Notes: a model not told the origin generated them from the letters alone. DNA of 52,384 bases from an uncultured Megasphaera sp. (GCA_934202965.1 CAKPYN010000016.1:1-52384), one strand, 5' to 3'; positions 18,116 through 25,570 are shown, counted from the stretch's first letter. Translations and numbers: made by a program.

Positions 18116-18550
18116 TCAATGTATAATCTTTTCTTTGTCTTCCTCTTTTAAAAAGTGAGTAACATTAATCAATGGCAACGTAAGAGGTTGGATGTTGCAA
18201 GTTTTGGTCAATTCAGAAATAGCCGCACGTAAGTATGGATACATAACAGCTGTACCATTACATTTTAAAAATTTTTCGAAATCAATATCTTCTGTGCTTT
18301 TTACTAAAATAAATTTTCCTTTCATTATCGCATGAATTGAAAAGGCATGGTCACTTTTAATATTGCATTCCAAAATAACAAACCCTTCATTTTTACATGT
18401 TTTATCGACTAATTGAGTGTCAATTGTTAAGTTAAAATCAACTTGATATTTTTGGGTAGGATCATACTCATTTTCCATTGCAAAAGATAATTTTTCAAAC
18501 GTATACCCACTAAATTGAAAAGTTGCTTTAGCTCTGTTAGGATCATTCAT
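18116..18550 (-). CDS. SecB-like chaperone of a toxin-antitoxin-chaperone system (CmdC-like)
   Basis: The 144-residue protein resembles SecB-fold chaperones. A beta-strand N-terminus (KATFQFSGYTFEKLSF) resembles the strand that opens SecB-like proteins. The C-terminal helix motif of the family follows (GTAVMYPYLRAAISELTK, then LPLINVTHFL). Dedicated SecB-like chaperones stabilise antitoxins in TAC modules. The ATG overlaps the antitoxin stop by four bases (ATGA), so the genes are coupled. Housekeeping SecB is usually absent from Firmicutes, which supports a TAC role. The trio order (toxin, antitoxin, chaperone) matches the mRNA ADP-ribosylating CmdTAC anti-phage system. Fold call is good; membership in CmdTAC is inferred. 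Confidence 0.8.
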   Translation of the reverse strand: MNDPNRAKATFQFSGYTFEKLSFAMENEYDPTQKYQVDFNLTIDTQLVDKTCKNEGFVILECNIKSDHAFSIHAIMKGKFILVKSTEDIDFEKFLKCNGTAVMYPYLRAAISELTKTCNIQPLTLPLINVTHFLKEEDKEKIIH

Positions 18551-18750
18551 GCTACATAATCTCCTTCAATGTTCATCATTATATCTTCATTATTTGAAAC
18601 AATTGTATATGCCTGATGCGGACTAATTGTAAATTCATCATTATATAATACAGGCATAGAACCAATTTTTTTTAGCAAACGTACTAAATCATCAGTCGAC
18701 ATAGCATCCAATGAATCCAATACTGCTTTTTTATATTCTCTACTAAGCAT
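18547..18750 (-). CDS. Probable antitoxin of the CmdTAC-like module
   Basis: The 67-residue acidic protein has a helical N-terminal half (SREYKKAVLDSLDAMSTDDL) and an acidic C-terminus (NNEDIMMNIEGDY). The start is ATG 18750, nine bases after GGGAGG; it overlaps the toxin stop by eight bases, and its own stop overlaps the chaperone start by four. Small antitoxins with a C-terminal tail that the chaperone recognises are typical of TAC systems. I see no DNA-binding motif, so autoregulation may need the chaperone or be absent. The identification rests mainly on position between the ART and the SecB-like gene. Confidence 0.65.
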   Translation of the reverse strand: MLSREYKKAVLDSLDAMSTDDLVRLLKKIGSMPVLYNDEFTISPHQAYTIVSNNEDIMMNIEGDYVA

Positions 18751-19270
18751 TGACTTCAACCTCCCGGATAGATTCTGATCGGATACATTCAGAATTTTTT
18801 ACACATAACTGGACTTGAACAGTAACATAATCTAATAAGGAATATGTATGTTTTTTAGGAACAAAATAAGCTGCTCGAACTAGGTCAAAATGATATAATT
18901 CATATAAGGCATCCAAAACGTATCCTTCTTTATGCTTCCATATTCCAATTTCTTTCTCTTTTTCTTTTAGTATATCTCTTAATTTTCTACTAAACTTTTC
19001 AACAAAATCTCTATCTTCATCAACCAACAAATCCAAAAAGTTTTCACTTAAAATTTCACTCTGCAAAACGACTACTTTTTCTTCAGGAATTCTTTTTCTA
19101 GCTTTTGTAATCATAAAAGCTTGATGTGTATCAAATTCAAAAAAATATATTCCCTTACCAAGCCAATCCCGCCATGAACCACTGGGCAAAAATTTTTTTC
19201 CTTCTAAAATAGATGCCGCACTATCTGCGTCTGTCCCATGATATCCAATAAATACTTTACTCTGCTTCAT
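18743..19270 (-). CDS. Putative ADP-ribosyltransferase toxin (CmdT-like)
   Basis: The 175-residue protein begins like many PARP-type ADP-ribosyltransferases: GYHGT puts a His (residue 11) before Gly-Thr, and WLGKGIYFFE carries the Tyr (42) of the NAD-binding H-Y-E type site. A charged helical C-terminal half follows. In CmdTAC an ART modifies mRNA when phage infection releases it from its antitoxin. ATG 19270 follows AGGTG. It opens a three-gene coupled operon with a small antitoxin and a SecB-like chaperone. The ART call is good; the nucleic acid target is only inferred from the shared operon layout. Confidence 0.75.
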   Translation of the reverse strand: MKQSKVFIGYHGTDADSAASILEGKKFLPSGSWRDWLGKGIYFFEFDTHQAFMITKARKRIPEEKVVVLQSEILSENFLDLLVDEDRDFVEKFSRKLRDILKEKEKEIGIWKHKEGYVLDALYELYHFDLVRAAYFVPKKHTYSLLDYVTVQVQLCVKNSECIRSESIREVEVNA

Positions 19271-19345
19271 TATATCTACACCTAGTAAAAAAACGTACTT
19301 TTAACATCATTATACCATAAATCATATATTTTCAATCAGTAATAT

Positions 19346-19774
19346 TCATCGCCCAAACATCTTCCGTTTTAAGAAAGCCCCGCCCTTTTTAATCCAATCC
19401 TGTTTTTCCATAAAATTATATTGAATTTCTATTTTTTGAGGATGCCATATATCATCACTATCAAGAAAAGCAATATATTTCCCCTTCGCAATATTCCATC
19501 CAGCATTCCTAGCATCTCCAGGACCTACATTATTTTTCTGATATAAAACAGTAATATTAAAATATGCACTAAAATTTTCCACAATTTTTGAAAGCCAATA
19601 TCTAGTTTCTTCCCTATTAGGACTGCAATCGTCAACCAAAATAACTTCTCTTGGCAATAAAGTCTGTTGTAATACAAATCGTACTGCACGAAAAGCTTCT
19701 TTTCCTGAGTTATAAACTGGAATGATAACCGATACATTAGCTTTATCATTTACAAGATTATTATTTCTTTGCAT
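19346..19774 (-). pseudogene. Truncated family 2 glycosyltransferase
   Basis: The frame encodes only the nucleotide-binding half of a GT2 enzyme: VSVIIPVYNSG, then VILVDDCSPN, then GPGDARNAG, and the DxD motif in FLDSDDIWHP. It then stops after 142 residues, where family members normally continue for 100 or more. The toxin-antitoxin-chaperone cassette begins 76 bp further on. A likely reading is that insertion of that cassette, or a nearby deletion, removed the 3' half. The ATG has a fair ribosome binding site. It could instead be a short functional GT, but the acceptor region is missing. Confidence 0.7.
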
Positions 19775-19804
19775 GTAAATCCTACTTTCTTGAAAAATAA
19801 AGAG

Positions 19805-20410
19805 TTATTGGTTATAACGGTTGTCATATAAATCCAAAAACTTTTTATGATACGATGAGTCATTTGACATTGGCGTTGATAAAATAACATTTTCATAAAT
19901 ATAAAAATCAGTCTGAATAACATTTATACTTTTCATCCATACATTAATCGCTGCAAGCTGAATTTCCACATTAGGGGATGTCTGCGCTTCGATAAACGGT
20001 ATAACTTGCTTCATTGAATATCCTGTATCAACAGAATCATCTACAAGTAAAACATGATGGGCTTTTTCTAAATTTTTATCAGAAGTATTCGATAAATCCC
20101 AGTATACTTTACGCTCTTTTACAGTTTTGTGCAATCCGGATTTCAACTCTAATTCACGTAAAAACTTCGTCAAAAATCGTGGCATTTTACTTAAAATTCC
20201 CGCCACACTTGACTTAAAAGCATTTCCTTCTCGTTCTGCATGAATTCCTATACATGGAACCTCAAAATAATCAGCAATATCTTTTCCAATTAAATATCCA
20301 CCTTTAGCTATATAAACAACTATATCTGGCCGATAAGAAGCTTCAATTTTTTTTGCTAATTTTATATTTTCATGATGCAAACCTTCTAAAGACAACTCTA
20401 AGTAATCCAT
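19805..20410 (-). CDS. Phosphoribosyltransferase-fold protein
   Basis: The 201-residue protein has the PRPP-binding motif of type I phosphoribosyltransferases (HVLLVDDSVDTGYSM, about residues 119-133) and the flanking Rossmann-like strands (DIVVYIAKGGYLIG). ATG 20410 follows AAAGGGG and lies inside the end of the PHP gene (41-bp overlap). Purine or pyrimidine salvage is possible, but the setting is a polysaccharide operon. PRPP-dependent transfer of ribose-5-phosphate, followed by phosphatase action, is a known route to ribofuranose in bacterial polysaccharides. This gene and the PHP gene could supply those two steps. The fold is firm; the acceptor is inferred. Confidence 0.8.
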   Translation of the reverse strand: MDYLELSLEGLHHENIKLAKKIEASYRPDIVVYIAKGGYLIGKDIADYFEVPCIGIHAEREGNAFKSSVAGILSKMPRFLTKFLRELELKSGLHKTVKERKVYWDLSNTSDKNLEKAHHVLLVDDSVDTGYSMKQVIPFIEAQTSPNVEIQLAAINVWMKSINVIQTDFYIYENVILSTPMSNDSSYHKKFLDLYDNRYNQ

Positions 20411-21095
20411 AAAAGTCCCCTTTCTGCAAAAATTTGATAATTCGATCCAAGCGGGTTAATTGATGGCAAAAATTGAGACAATCATCTTTATAAAGAATGA
20501 CGTGATCCAAAGATTTCATAAAACCATTTTGATTATCGGGAGCATAATCCATTTCCATATAATTTCGACCAATTTCAAAAAAAGTATGAGCATCAGCACC
20601 AATAATTTTTTTTATCAAATATTTTTCAGCAATCTCATTTTGTATCTTATCAAAATATTTTGAAATATTCCGACCATTATGGCATTCAATACAATCAATT
20701 TGAAATTGAAATTTTTTAATATATTCTTCTTTTAAGACAGTCTTATACCTCTTTTCGTCATATGGGTGCGGAACATAAACAAGTCCACCTTGTCTTTTAA
20801 TTTCTTGAATAGTATCACCCGGAGTCAGCATTGATGGAATATTATCATGCAAATAGAGTCCTATGATTTCTCCCCCGGTAGTCATAATTTCTTCTCCTAT
20901 GATAACTTTTAACTTATTTCCGCGCTTTTGACAATATTCCTGGAATTTTTTAGCTCCAATAATATTATTATGTTCTGTAATCGCAATATATTGAATTCCA
21001 CATTTCAAACATCGCCAGTATAATAAAAAGAAGGGTAGAATACTATCATGAGAATATTTTGTATGTACATGCGTTACTATTTTATATTTGCTCAT
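20370..21095 (-). CDS. PHP-domain phosphoesterase
   Basis: Metal ligands of the PHP fold are all visible in the 241 residues: THVHTKYSHD (His9, His11, Asp17), TEHN, GEEI, PHPYD, ECHNGR and GADAH. PHP enzymes are metal-dependent phosphoesterases (histidinol phosphatase, YciV-like nuclease, CpsB phosphatase). It lacks the tight family match of CpsB protein-tyrosine phosphatases, and no BY-kinase gene is present. It overlaps the phosphoribosyltransferase gene by 41 bp, so the two are coupled. A role removing a sugar phosphate after ribosyl transfer is a hypothesis. ATG 21095 follows GAAAGG. Confidence 0.83.
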   Translation of the reverse strand: MSKYKIVTHVHTKYSHDSILPFFLLYWRCLKCGIQYIAITEHNNIIGAKKFQEYCQKRGNKLKVIIGEEIMTTGGEIIGLYLHDNIPSMLTPGDTIQEIKRQGGLVYVPHPYDEKRYKTVLKEEYIKKFQFQIDCIECHNGRNISKYFDKIQNEIAEKYLIKKIIGADAHTFFEIGRNYMEMDYAPDNQNGFMKSLDHVILYKDDCLNFCHQLTRLDRIIKFLQKGDFYGLLRVVFRRFAS

Positions 21096-21137
21096 ATTAG
21101 AATTTCCTTTCTTAATTTTTATTATTCTCGTTATAAT

Positions 21138-21260
21138 CTATTCTAAGCCGATTTTAGATTTATCTTCGTCATTAAACTCGCAACTTTCCAAAATTTCTTC
21201 AATGAGATACTTACTAATTTTTTCAACACGGATTGCTTTATTACTTTTTAGATCCGTCAC
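21138..21260 (-). CDS. Small acidic protein, 40 aa
   Basis: A short frame runs from GTG 21260 to TAG 21138, behind a strong AGGGGG site about three to five bases upstream. The peptide has a helical middle (KAIRVEKISKYLIEEILESC) and an acidic tail. It lies between wbaP and the PHP gene, 42 bp before the latter, so it is probably in the operon. I do not recognise it. Its reality rests on ribosome binding site, position and composition. Confidence 0.4.
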   Translation of the reverse strand: MTDLKSNKAIRVEKISKYLIEEILESCEFNDEDKSKIGLE

Positions 21261-21649
21261 ATTTCCCCCTAAACAATTCCTGTAATCAAATTATAATTTA
21301 TTTAGGAGTTTCGTATTATTTATCTCATAAGAAATCGCCCTCATAAATGAAACTATTACCATATTGTATTTAACAATTCCTACCAGTTGGCGAGCGTTCT
21401 GCATGTTTAAAAAGAGTTTAAACTTCTTAATCTCCCTAACATTCCATTCATATTTTTTTGAACCCTTCCTACAAGTATCTAAATCTCCAAACACATATAA
21501 TGCACCAAAACGTGAGGGGAATATGGGACAATATAACATTCCCCCATTTCACGCTTTCTTTTTCCAATAAACAACCAATGCCATCTCTACTCACTCAAAA
21601 GAACACGGTTTGCAGCCATATACTTTTGAATTGGCAAGAGAAGGTTCTA
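21261..21649. other. Gap between wbaP and the small acidic gene
   Basis: No supported gene is visible. A minus-strand frame at 21291-21539 has its GGGGG box directly against the ATG and encodes nothing family-like, so I leave it out. The region is AT-rich on its left side and could carry an internal promoter for the downstream genes, but no convincing -35/-10 pair stands out. Confidence 0.4.
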
Positions 21650-23101
21650 TCAATACGCGCCTTTGTGTTTCACGACAACTGCAATGGTTCGCCAAATCAA
21701 AACGATGTCAAACCAGACATTCCAGTTGCGTACATACCAGGTATCCATTTGAACGCGTTCATCATACGTCGTATCACTGCGTCCGCTGGTTTGCCACATA
21801 CCGGTAACACCGGGACGGACCATGTAAAAATCTTCAATATATTTGCCGTAGCGGGGAACTTCATCCTGTATAATCGGTCGGGGACCTACGAGGCTCATTT
21901 CACCTTTGAGAACGTTAAAGAGCTGTGGCAGTTCATCCAGGCTGGTTTTACGCAAAAAGGCCCCGCTTTTGGTAATGCGCGGATCGTGTTTGAGTTTAAA
22001 TTCTTTTTCCCATTCTGCTCTAGCTATCGGGTCATGGTCTAATAATTCTTTCAATTTCACGTCGGCATCAACACACATACTGCGGAACTTATAGCAATTA
22101 AATTCTTTGCCATGCCGACCAACGCGGCGATGTTTGAAAATAACCGGACCGGGAGAGTCTTTGTATATCCACACGGCAATGCCAATGAGTAACGGCGATA
22201 GACAGACTAGGCCGATAACCGTGCTCACCACATCAAATACACGCTTAATGATGCGATTGTACCGCTGCGCCAAGTTATTCTTGAAACTAAACGCTACGAC
22301 ATGACCGTCAATAAGGCTTTTCATTTCAATCGTTGCCAGCGGCATCCCGCTCATATCGGGAACGAAGGATATTTTCTTTACCAAGGGCTGCAGGCGATAT
22401 ACGATACTTTGAATTTCGTCATTTGTTAAGCCCGGCGCAATGACCATAACATGCTGTACGCCTGTTTGTTGGATAACTCGTTCGGCATCTTTAAATCCGC
22501 CCAGCCATGGCATATTATCTAATATATTCTGCTGCGGTGTGTTATCTTCTAAGCAACCAATAAAATCATATCCTAATCCGGCATCTTTCTTTAAATAGTC
22601 TATCATCAATGTTGCCGTTTTGCCCGCGCCCATCATAAGCACCGGAACTTGTAGTGCCTGAATGTGTCCCAACGCTTTTTTTACGAGATAGCGTCCGATA
22701 ACTAATAAAATAAACGCACTGATTCCAAACAGGCCCATAAACAGTCGCGATGTCGCTGCTGCCGTATGAACAACATAGATAATAAATATCAGTGCAGCAA
22801 TCGCATAGACACTGACTTTAAAAATTTCAGATATGACCTGCCAAAATTGAATTCGTTTCGTATACAACGAATATACCTGCATAAAGCCGATATATACGAC
22901 AGGCACAATAACATGAAAACTCAACCAAGAAAGTTGAAATGAACTGCCCGTTACAACACTATTGCGGATACACAAAGAAATCCACTCTGCAATTATGATA
23001 GACAGATAATCTACGATCCCCAATACAATCGGAAAGATAGTCGTACTGTACTTATTTTTTATAGAGATAAGAGAATCCGTATTTTCTTTTGCAGCCATCA
23101 T
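21650..23101 (-). CDS. wbaP: Undecaprenyl-phosphate sugar-1-phosphate transferase WbaP
   Basis: This 483-residue enzyme starts repeat-unit synthesis by moving a sugar-1-phosphate (often galactose) from a UDP donor to undecaprenyl phosphate. It has four N-terminal membrane helices (residues 25-140), a CoA-binding-like middle (LMMGAGKTATLMIDYL) and a C-terminal polyprenyl glycosylphosphotransferase domain (about 268-483). That domain shows YKFRSM, KTSLDELPQLFNVLKGEMS, GPRP and RPGVTGMWQ. Full length and domain order fit WbaP rather than the short PglC type. ATG 23101 follows AAGGAG. It is the first gene of the leftward operon. A transposon remnant lies about 95 bp upstream, so the operon promoter may sit in or near that insertion. 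Confidence 0.92.
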   Translation of the reverse strand: MMAAKENTDSLISIKNKYSTTIFPIVLGIVDYLSIIIAEWISLCIRNSVVTGSSFQLSWLSFHVIVPVVYIGFMQVYSLYTKRIQFWQVISEIFKVSVYAIAALIFIIYVVHTAAATSRLFMGLFGISAFILLVIGRYLVKKALGHIQALQVPVLMMGAGKTATLMIDYLKKDAGLGYDFIGCLEDNTPQQNILDNMPWLGGFKDAERVIQQTGVQHVMVIAPGLTNDEIQSIVYRLQPLVKKISFVPDMSGMPLATIEMKSLIDGHVVAFSFKNNLAQRYNRIIKRVFDVVSTVIGLVCLSPLLIGIAVWIYKDSPGPVIFKHRRVGRHGKEFNCYKFRSMCVDADVKLKELLDHDPIARAEWEKEFKLKHDPRITKSGAFLRKTSLDELPQLFNVLKGEMSLVGPRPIIQDEVPRYGKYIEDFYMVRPGVTGMWQTSGRSDTTYDERVQMDTWYVRNWNVWFDIVLIWRTIAVVVKHKGAY

Positions 23102-23168
23102 TCATTTTCTCCTTATAGATAATATCATATTTATTATCATATCATATATGAGATTCCTTGTACATAAA

Positions 23169-23195
23169 CGACACCGCTTATTTTCAGGATTTCGT
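23169..23195. repeat. 27-bp direct repeat flanking the transposon remnant (left copy)
   Basis: This 27-bp block begins CGACACCGCTTATTTTCAGG and ends at TTCGT. An identical copy lies at 23759-23785. It is a target-site duplication of unusual length, characteristic of IS1202-type elements. Confidence 0.9.
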
Positions 23196-23216
23196 TGTAG
23201 GTTTGTCAATCATATG

Positions 23217-23363
23217 TTACACATTTGCCAGAAGAGAACCCAGACATTCTTTCGGAGATTTCCATCCTAACGGACGCATGGGAAACTGATTATATCGTCG
23301 ATTGTAAGCAGCTAATTGTATTTTGAAATCTTCCAACGAATAGAAAGAATGGCTGGCATAGAA
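23217..23363 (-). pseudogene. Transposase C-terminal fragment
   Basis: Reading to TAA 23217, the frame gives a transposase-like tail (SFYSLEDFKIQLAAYNRRYN, then MRPLGWKSPKECL). This matches the C-terminal end of IS481/IS1202-like transposases, where a partner-strand helix is followed by 'P...L...P...l'. It is out of frame with the N-terminal fragment. The fragment boundary marks the internal deletion. Confidence 0.75.
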
Positions 23364-23367
23364 ATAT

Positions 23368-23655
23368 TCATTTCATCCGAAGTTTCACCCAAAATACAAC
23401 CAGCCCGTCATGGGGATTTCTGCGACGCATGTTGCGAATCAGGGCGATTTCTTTTTCCGTATGCTGATTGGGATGGTGATAAGGACGTCGGGAACGAGGG
23501 GCAAGAGACTGCGGAGAACCATCATATCGATGTTTCAATCGATAAATAAATTCTCGATTGGTATGATATTTGGTAGCTGCTTTGGTCACGCCATATTTTT
23601 CTGCGTAGCGAAGAATGGATAGACGAAATTGGATATCTTGTGTTATGCTATTCAA
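23368..23655 (-). pseudogene. Transposase N-terminal fragment (helix-turn-helix)
   Basis: From TTG 23655 behind AAAGGAG, 95 residues encode a helix-turn-helix domain (SILRYAEKYGVTKAATKYHT) followed by the basic linker RSRRPYHHPNQH and a second helix ending WVKLR. That is the start of an IS481/IS1202-like transposase. It then ends at the deletion junction, before any DDE residue. It could still bind the element's inverted repeats and act as an inhibitor. Confidence 0.8.
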
Positions 23656-23758
23656 AGGGAATGCTCCTTTCTGTTGCTTTCATTGTGGTGATTTAAGCAT
23701 AACACAAAAGGGCATTCTCTTTTTAGTATTTTTGTAACATATGTATGGTAAACCTACA

Positions 23759-23785
23759 CGACACCGCTTATTTTCAGGATTTCGT
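23759..23785. repeat. 27-bp direct repeat flanking the transposon remnant (right copy)
   Basis: Exact copy of 23169-23195. Perfect identity suggests the insertion is recent, or that it has not been through recombination. Confidence 0.9.
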
Positions 23786-23819
23786 ACACAAAATATATAA
23801 ACAGACATCATATAGACGA

Positions 23820-23863
23820 AAAAAACTCCCTGTCAGACTCATCGTTTTCTGTCTGCCAAGGAG
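23820..23863 (-). terminator. Terminator after queF
   Basis: On the minus strand the arms ACTCC.TG.CAGA and TCTG.CA.GGAGT pair and are followed by TTTTTTT. It lies about 30 bp past the queF stop and closes the queT-queF operon. Confidence 0.85.
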
Positions 23864-23891
23864 TATATATAACACTTTTTTATTGTATATT

Positions 23892-24386
23892 TTACCGATT
23901 GTCAATTTTTTCGGGATACAAATCATGCTGAGACAATCGCTGCCAAGCAACTTGTTCCCATGGCGTTCCTGGTTTGCCGTAATTGCAGTAGGGATCGATG
24001 CTGATACCGCCGCGCGGCAGGAATTTGCCCCATACTTCGATGTATTTGGGATCCATCTTAGCAATTAAGTCGTCCATGATGATGTTGACACAGTCTTCAT
24101 GGAAGTCGCCGTGATTGCGGAAACTAAATAAATAGAGTTTGAGCGATTTGCTTTCGACCATTTTCGTATCCGGCACATAGGATATATAGATCGTCGCATA
24201 ATCGGGCTGACCCGTCATGGGACACAAACTGGTAAATTCGGGACAGTTAAATTTGACGAAGTAATCCCGGTCGGGATGCTTGTTGATAAAGGTTTCCAGC
24301 AAATCCGGATTGTAGTCCTGACTATACGTTGTATGCTGGTTTCCTAGGAGTGTGACTCCTTGTAATTCTTCTTTCGAACGACTCAT
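23892..24386 (-). CDS. queF: NADPH-dependent 7-cyano-7-deazaguanine reductase
   Basis: QueF reduces preQ0 to preQ1 in queuosine synthesis. The 164-residue protein has the short unimodular form: the FTSLCPMTGQPD segment with the nucleophilic Cys, SLKLYLFSFRNHGDFHEDC with the conserved Glu/His substrate site, and a C-terminal IDPYCNYG. The start is ATG 24386 behind AGGAGGG; longer frames run back through queT. The ATG overlaps the queT stop by four bases (ATGA), so the genes are coupled. Expression should follow the preQ1 riboswitch upstream of queT. Confidence 0.93.
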   Translation of the reverse strand: MSRSKEELQGVTLLGNQHTTYSQDYNPDLLETFINKHPDRDYFVKFNCPEFTSLCPMTGQPDYATIYISYVPDTKMVESKSLKLYLFSFRNHGDFHEDCVNIIMDDLIAKMDPKYIEVWGKFLPRGGISIDPYCNYGKPGTPWEQVAWQRLSQHDLYPEKIDNR

Positions 24387-24877
24387 ATGCCCTCCTGATG
24401 AAATACATAGACCTTGGCTAAGGCGTGAATAAGCAATACACCGCAAATGGCCGCTGGCAGCTGCCCGATGGACAAGTTAATGACAAGCACGCTGTACGGC
24501 AAATGCAAGAGATACGAAAGCCAACCACTGACGAACAACGACGGAACCCACCAAATGGGCAGTACTGTCAGCCAGACGTTGCCATGATGCTGTTTAATCT
24601 GCACAATCAGCCATGTGGTGATGATACCGACCATACAGCCACCTGCCATATCCAGCAGTCCCAAACCGCCAAAGAGAAAATTGGCAATGAAGTTAGCAAT
24701 CCCCAGTGGTATGACTAGGAAGGGGTACAAATACGCCAATGCATAGAATGCGGTGGCAATGCGAAGTTGATACGCTCCAAACGAGACGCCTTGGGTTACA
24801 TATAAAACAACGATATAGATAGCGATGACCATACTAGCGATGGTCATGCGTTTTGTGTTTGCCAAAAAATTATACAT
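24383..24877 (-). CDS. queT: QueT-type queuosine precursor transporter (ECF S-component)
   Basis: The 164-residue protein has five to six hydrophobic helices and the QueT pattern (GVSFGAYQLRIATAFYALAY, then YPFLVIPLGIANFIANFLFGG). QueT is the substrate-binding subunit of an ECF transporter that imports preQ1 or preQ0. ATG 24877 follows GGGAGGTGA. It is the first gene after a preQ1-I riboswitch and terminator, and is coupled to queF, which supports the substrate assignment. Confidence 0.9.
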   Translation of the reverse strand: MYNFLANTKRMTIASMVIAIYIVVLYVTQGVSFGAYQLRIATAFYALAYLYPFLVIPLGIANFIANFLFGGLGLLDMAGGCMVGIITTWLIVQIKQHHGNVWLTVLPIWWVPSLFVSGWLSYLLHLPYSVLVINLSIGQLPAAICGVLLIHALAKVYVFHQEGI

Positions 24878-24900
24878 TAGCGTCACCTCCCTTTTTAAGT

Positions 24901-24935
24901 AAAAAAATAAGCAGGCTTGCCGAAACAAACCTGCT
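24901..24935 (-). terminator. Riboswitch expression-platform terminator
   Basis: AGCAGGTTTG and CAAGCCTGCT pair over 10 bp (one G-U) around TTTCGG and are followed by TTATTTTTTT on the minus strand. Placed between the preQ1 aptamer and queT, it is the likely OFF structure. A second hairpin (GTACAT.ATGTAC) lies between aptamer and terminator. Confidence 0.85.
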
Positions 24936-24955
24936 GTGTACATCGTATGTACGCT

Positions 24956-24995
24956 TCCTAGTTTTGTTTATCGACAGGATGGATTGCGAACTGTC
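24956..24995 (-). promoter_or_regulatory. PreQ1-I riboswitch aptamer
   Basis: The minus strand shows the class I preQ1 layout. P1 is GACAG paired with CTGTC, with a loop TTCGCAATCCATC. An A-rich tail (GATAAACAAAAC) then leads to TAGGA, which can pair with the loop TCC to form the P2 pseudoknot. It closely resembles the Thermoanaerobacter tengcongensis aptamer (CGCAGTAACCC loop, AACAAAACAAGG tail). It lies upstream of queT-queF. PreQ1 binding should favour the terminator and lower expression. The aptamer is about 40 bases, normal for the class. Confidence 0.85.
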
Positions 24996-25009
24996 TCTAT
25001 GTAGTTATG

Positions 25010-25570
25010 TTACCAAATGACATGTCCCAAGACATGATCTACCGGTACAGGGCCGATAAAACGGCTGTCACTGCTGTGATTGCGATTATCGCCCATGCAG
25101 AATACATAGCCTTCAGGGATTTTAATTTCATCCTTACGGCTGTATTCCATCGGTTCATTAATGTATGGTTCATCCAAGGCTTCGCCATTGCGCCATACTT
25201 TGCCGTCATGGAATGCCAGTGTATCACCGGGGCGACCGATGACGCGTTTAACCCAGACATTTTTCGTCTGCAAATCGTGATTGAAAAATGCCAAATAGTT
25301 GTTCATCGGTTCGACAACGTCATCTTTCCACGTCCGCTGATACTGCGTACGGCTGTCGATGATGACGATGTCGCCGTAGTTCGGTACTTCCCGAAAGACG
25401 TGATTCCATTTCGATACGATCAGGTATTCCCCATTATGCAGTGTCGGCACCATGGATTCGCCGGACACGCGTGTAGGCTGAAAGAAAACTATATGTATGA
25501 CCATCGCAATGGCTAAGGCGATGATAATCGAATAAACCCATTCAAAAACTTCACGAAAAAACGTATTCAC
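25010..25570 (-). CDS. lepB: Signal peptidase I
   Basis: LepB removes signal peptides from exported proteins. This 186-residue form has one N-terminal membrane helix (about 13-31), box B with the catalytic Ser in SGESMVPTL, and box D with the general-base Lys in WVKRVIGRPGD. Box E follows (GDNRNHSSDSR, with the C-terminal Gly-Pro-Val-Pro). The start is probably GTG 25570, seven bases after GGAGGG. The single-span layout is that of Gram-positive SipS-like enzymes. It lies downstream of ligA by 75 bp and may share transcription with pcrA-ligA. Confidence 0.95.
   Translation of the reverse strand: MNTFFREVFEWVYSIIIALAIAMVIHIVFFQPTRVSGESMVPTLHNGEYLIVSKWNHVFREVPNYGDIVIIDSRTQYQRTWKDDVVEPMNNYLAFFNHDLQTKNVWVKRVIGRPGDTLAFHDGKVWRNGEALDEPYINEPMEYSRKDEIKIPEGYVFCMGDNRNHSSDSRFIGPVPVDHVLGHVIW

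Larger units (their letters stand above)
23196..23758 (-). mobile_element. Deleted IS1202-like element (563 bp)
   Basis: The ends are imperfect inverted repeats: TGTAGGTTTGTCAATCATAT at the left, and TGTAGGTTTACCATACATAT when the right end is read inward, both continuing with GTTACA. Exact 27-bp direct repeats flank it. Inside are the N-terminal and C-terminal pieces of a transposase; the DDE catalytic core is gone. The ends, the size of the duplication and the transposase type fit the IS1202 family, which is known for 24-29 bp duplications. It probably cannot move by itself but may be mobilised by a complete copy elsewhere. Confidence 0.75.

Noticed and set aside
21291..21539. 82-codon minus-strand frame upstream of the small acidic gene
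   Set aside because: The purine box touches the ATG, and no motif or neighbour supports it.
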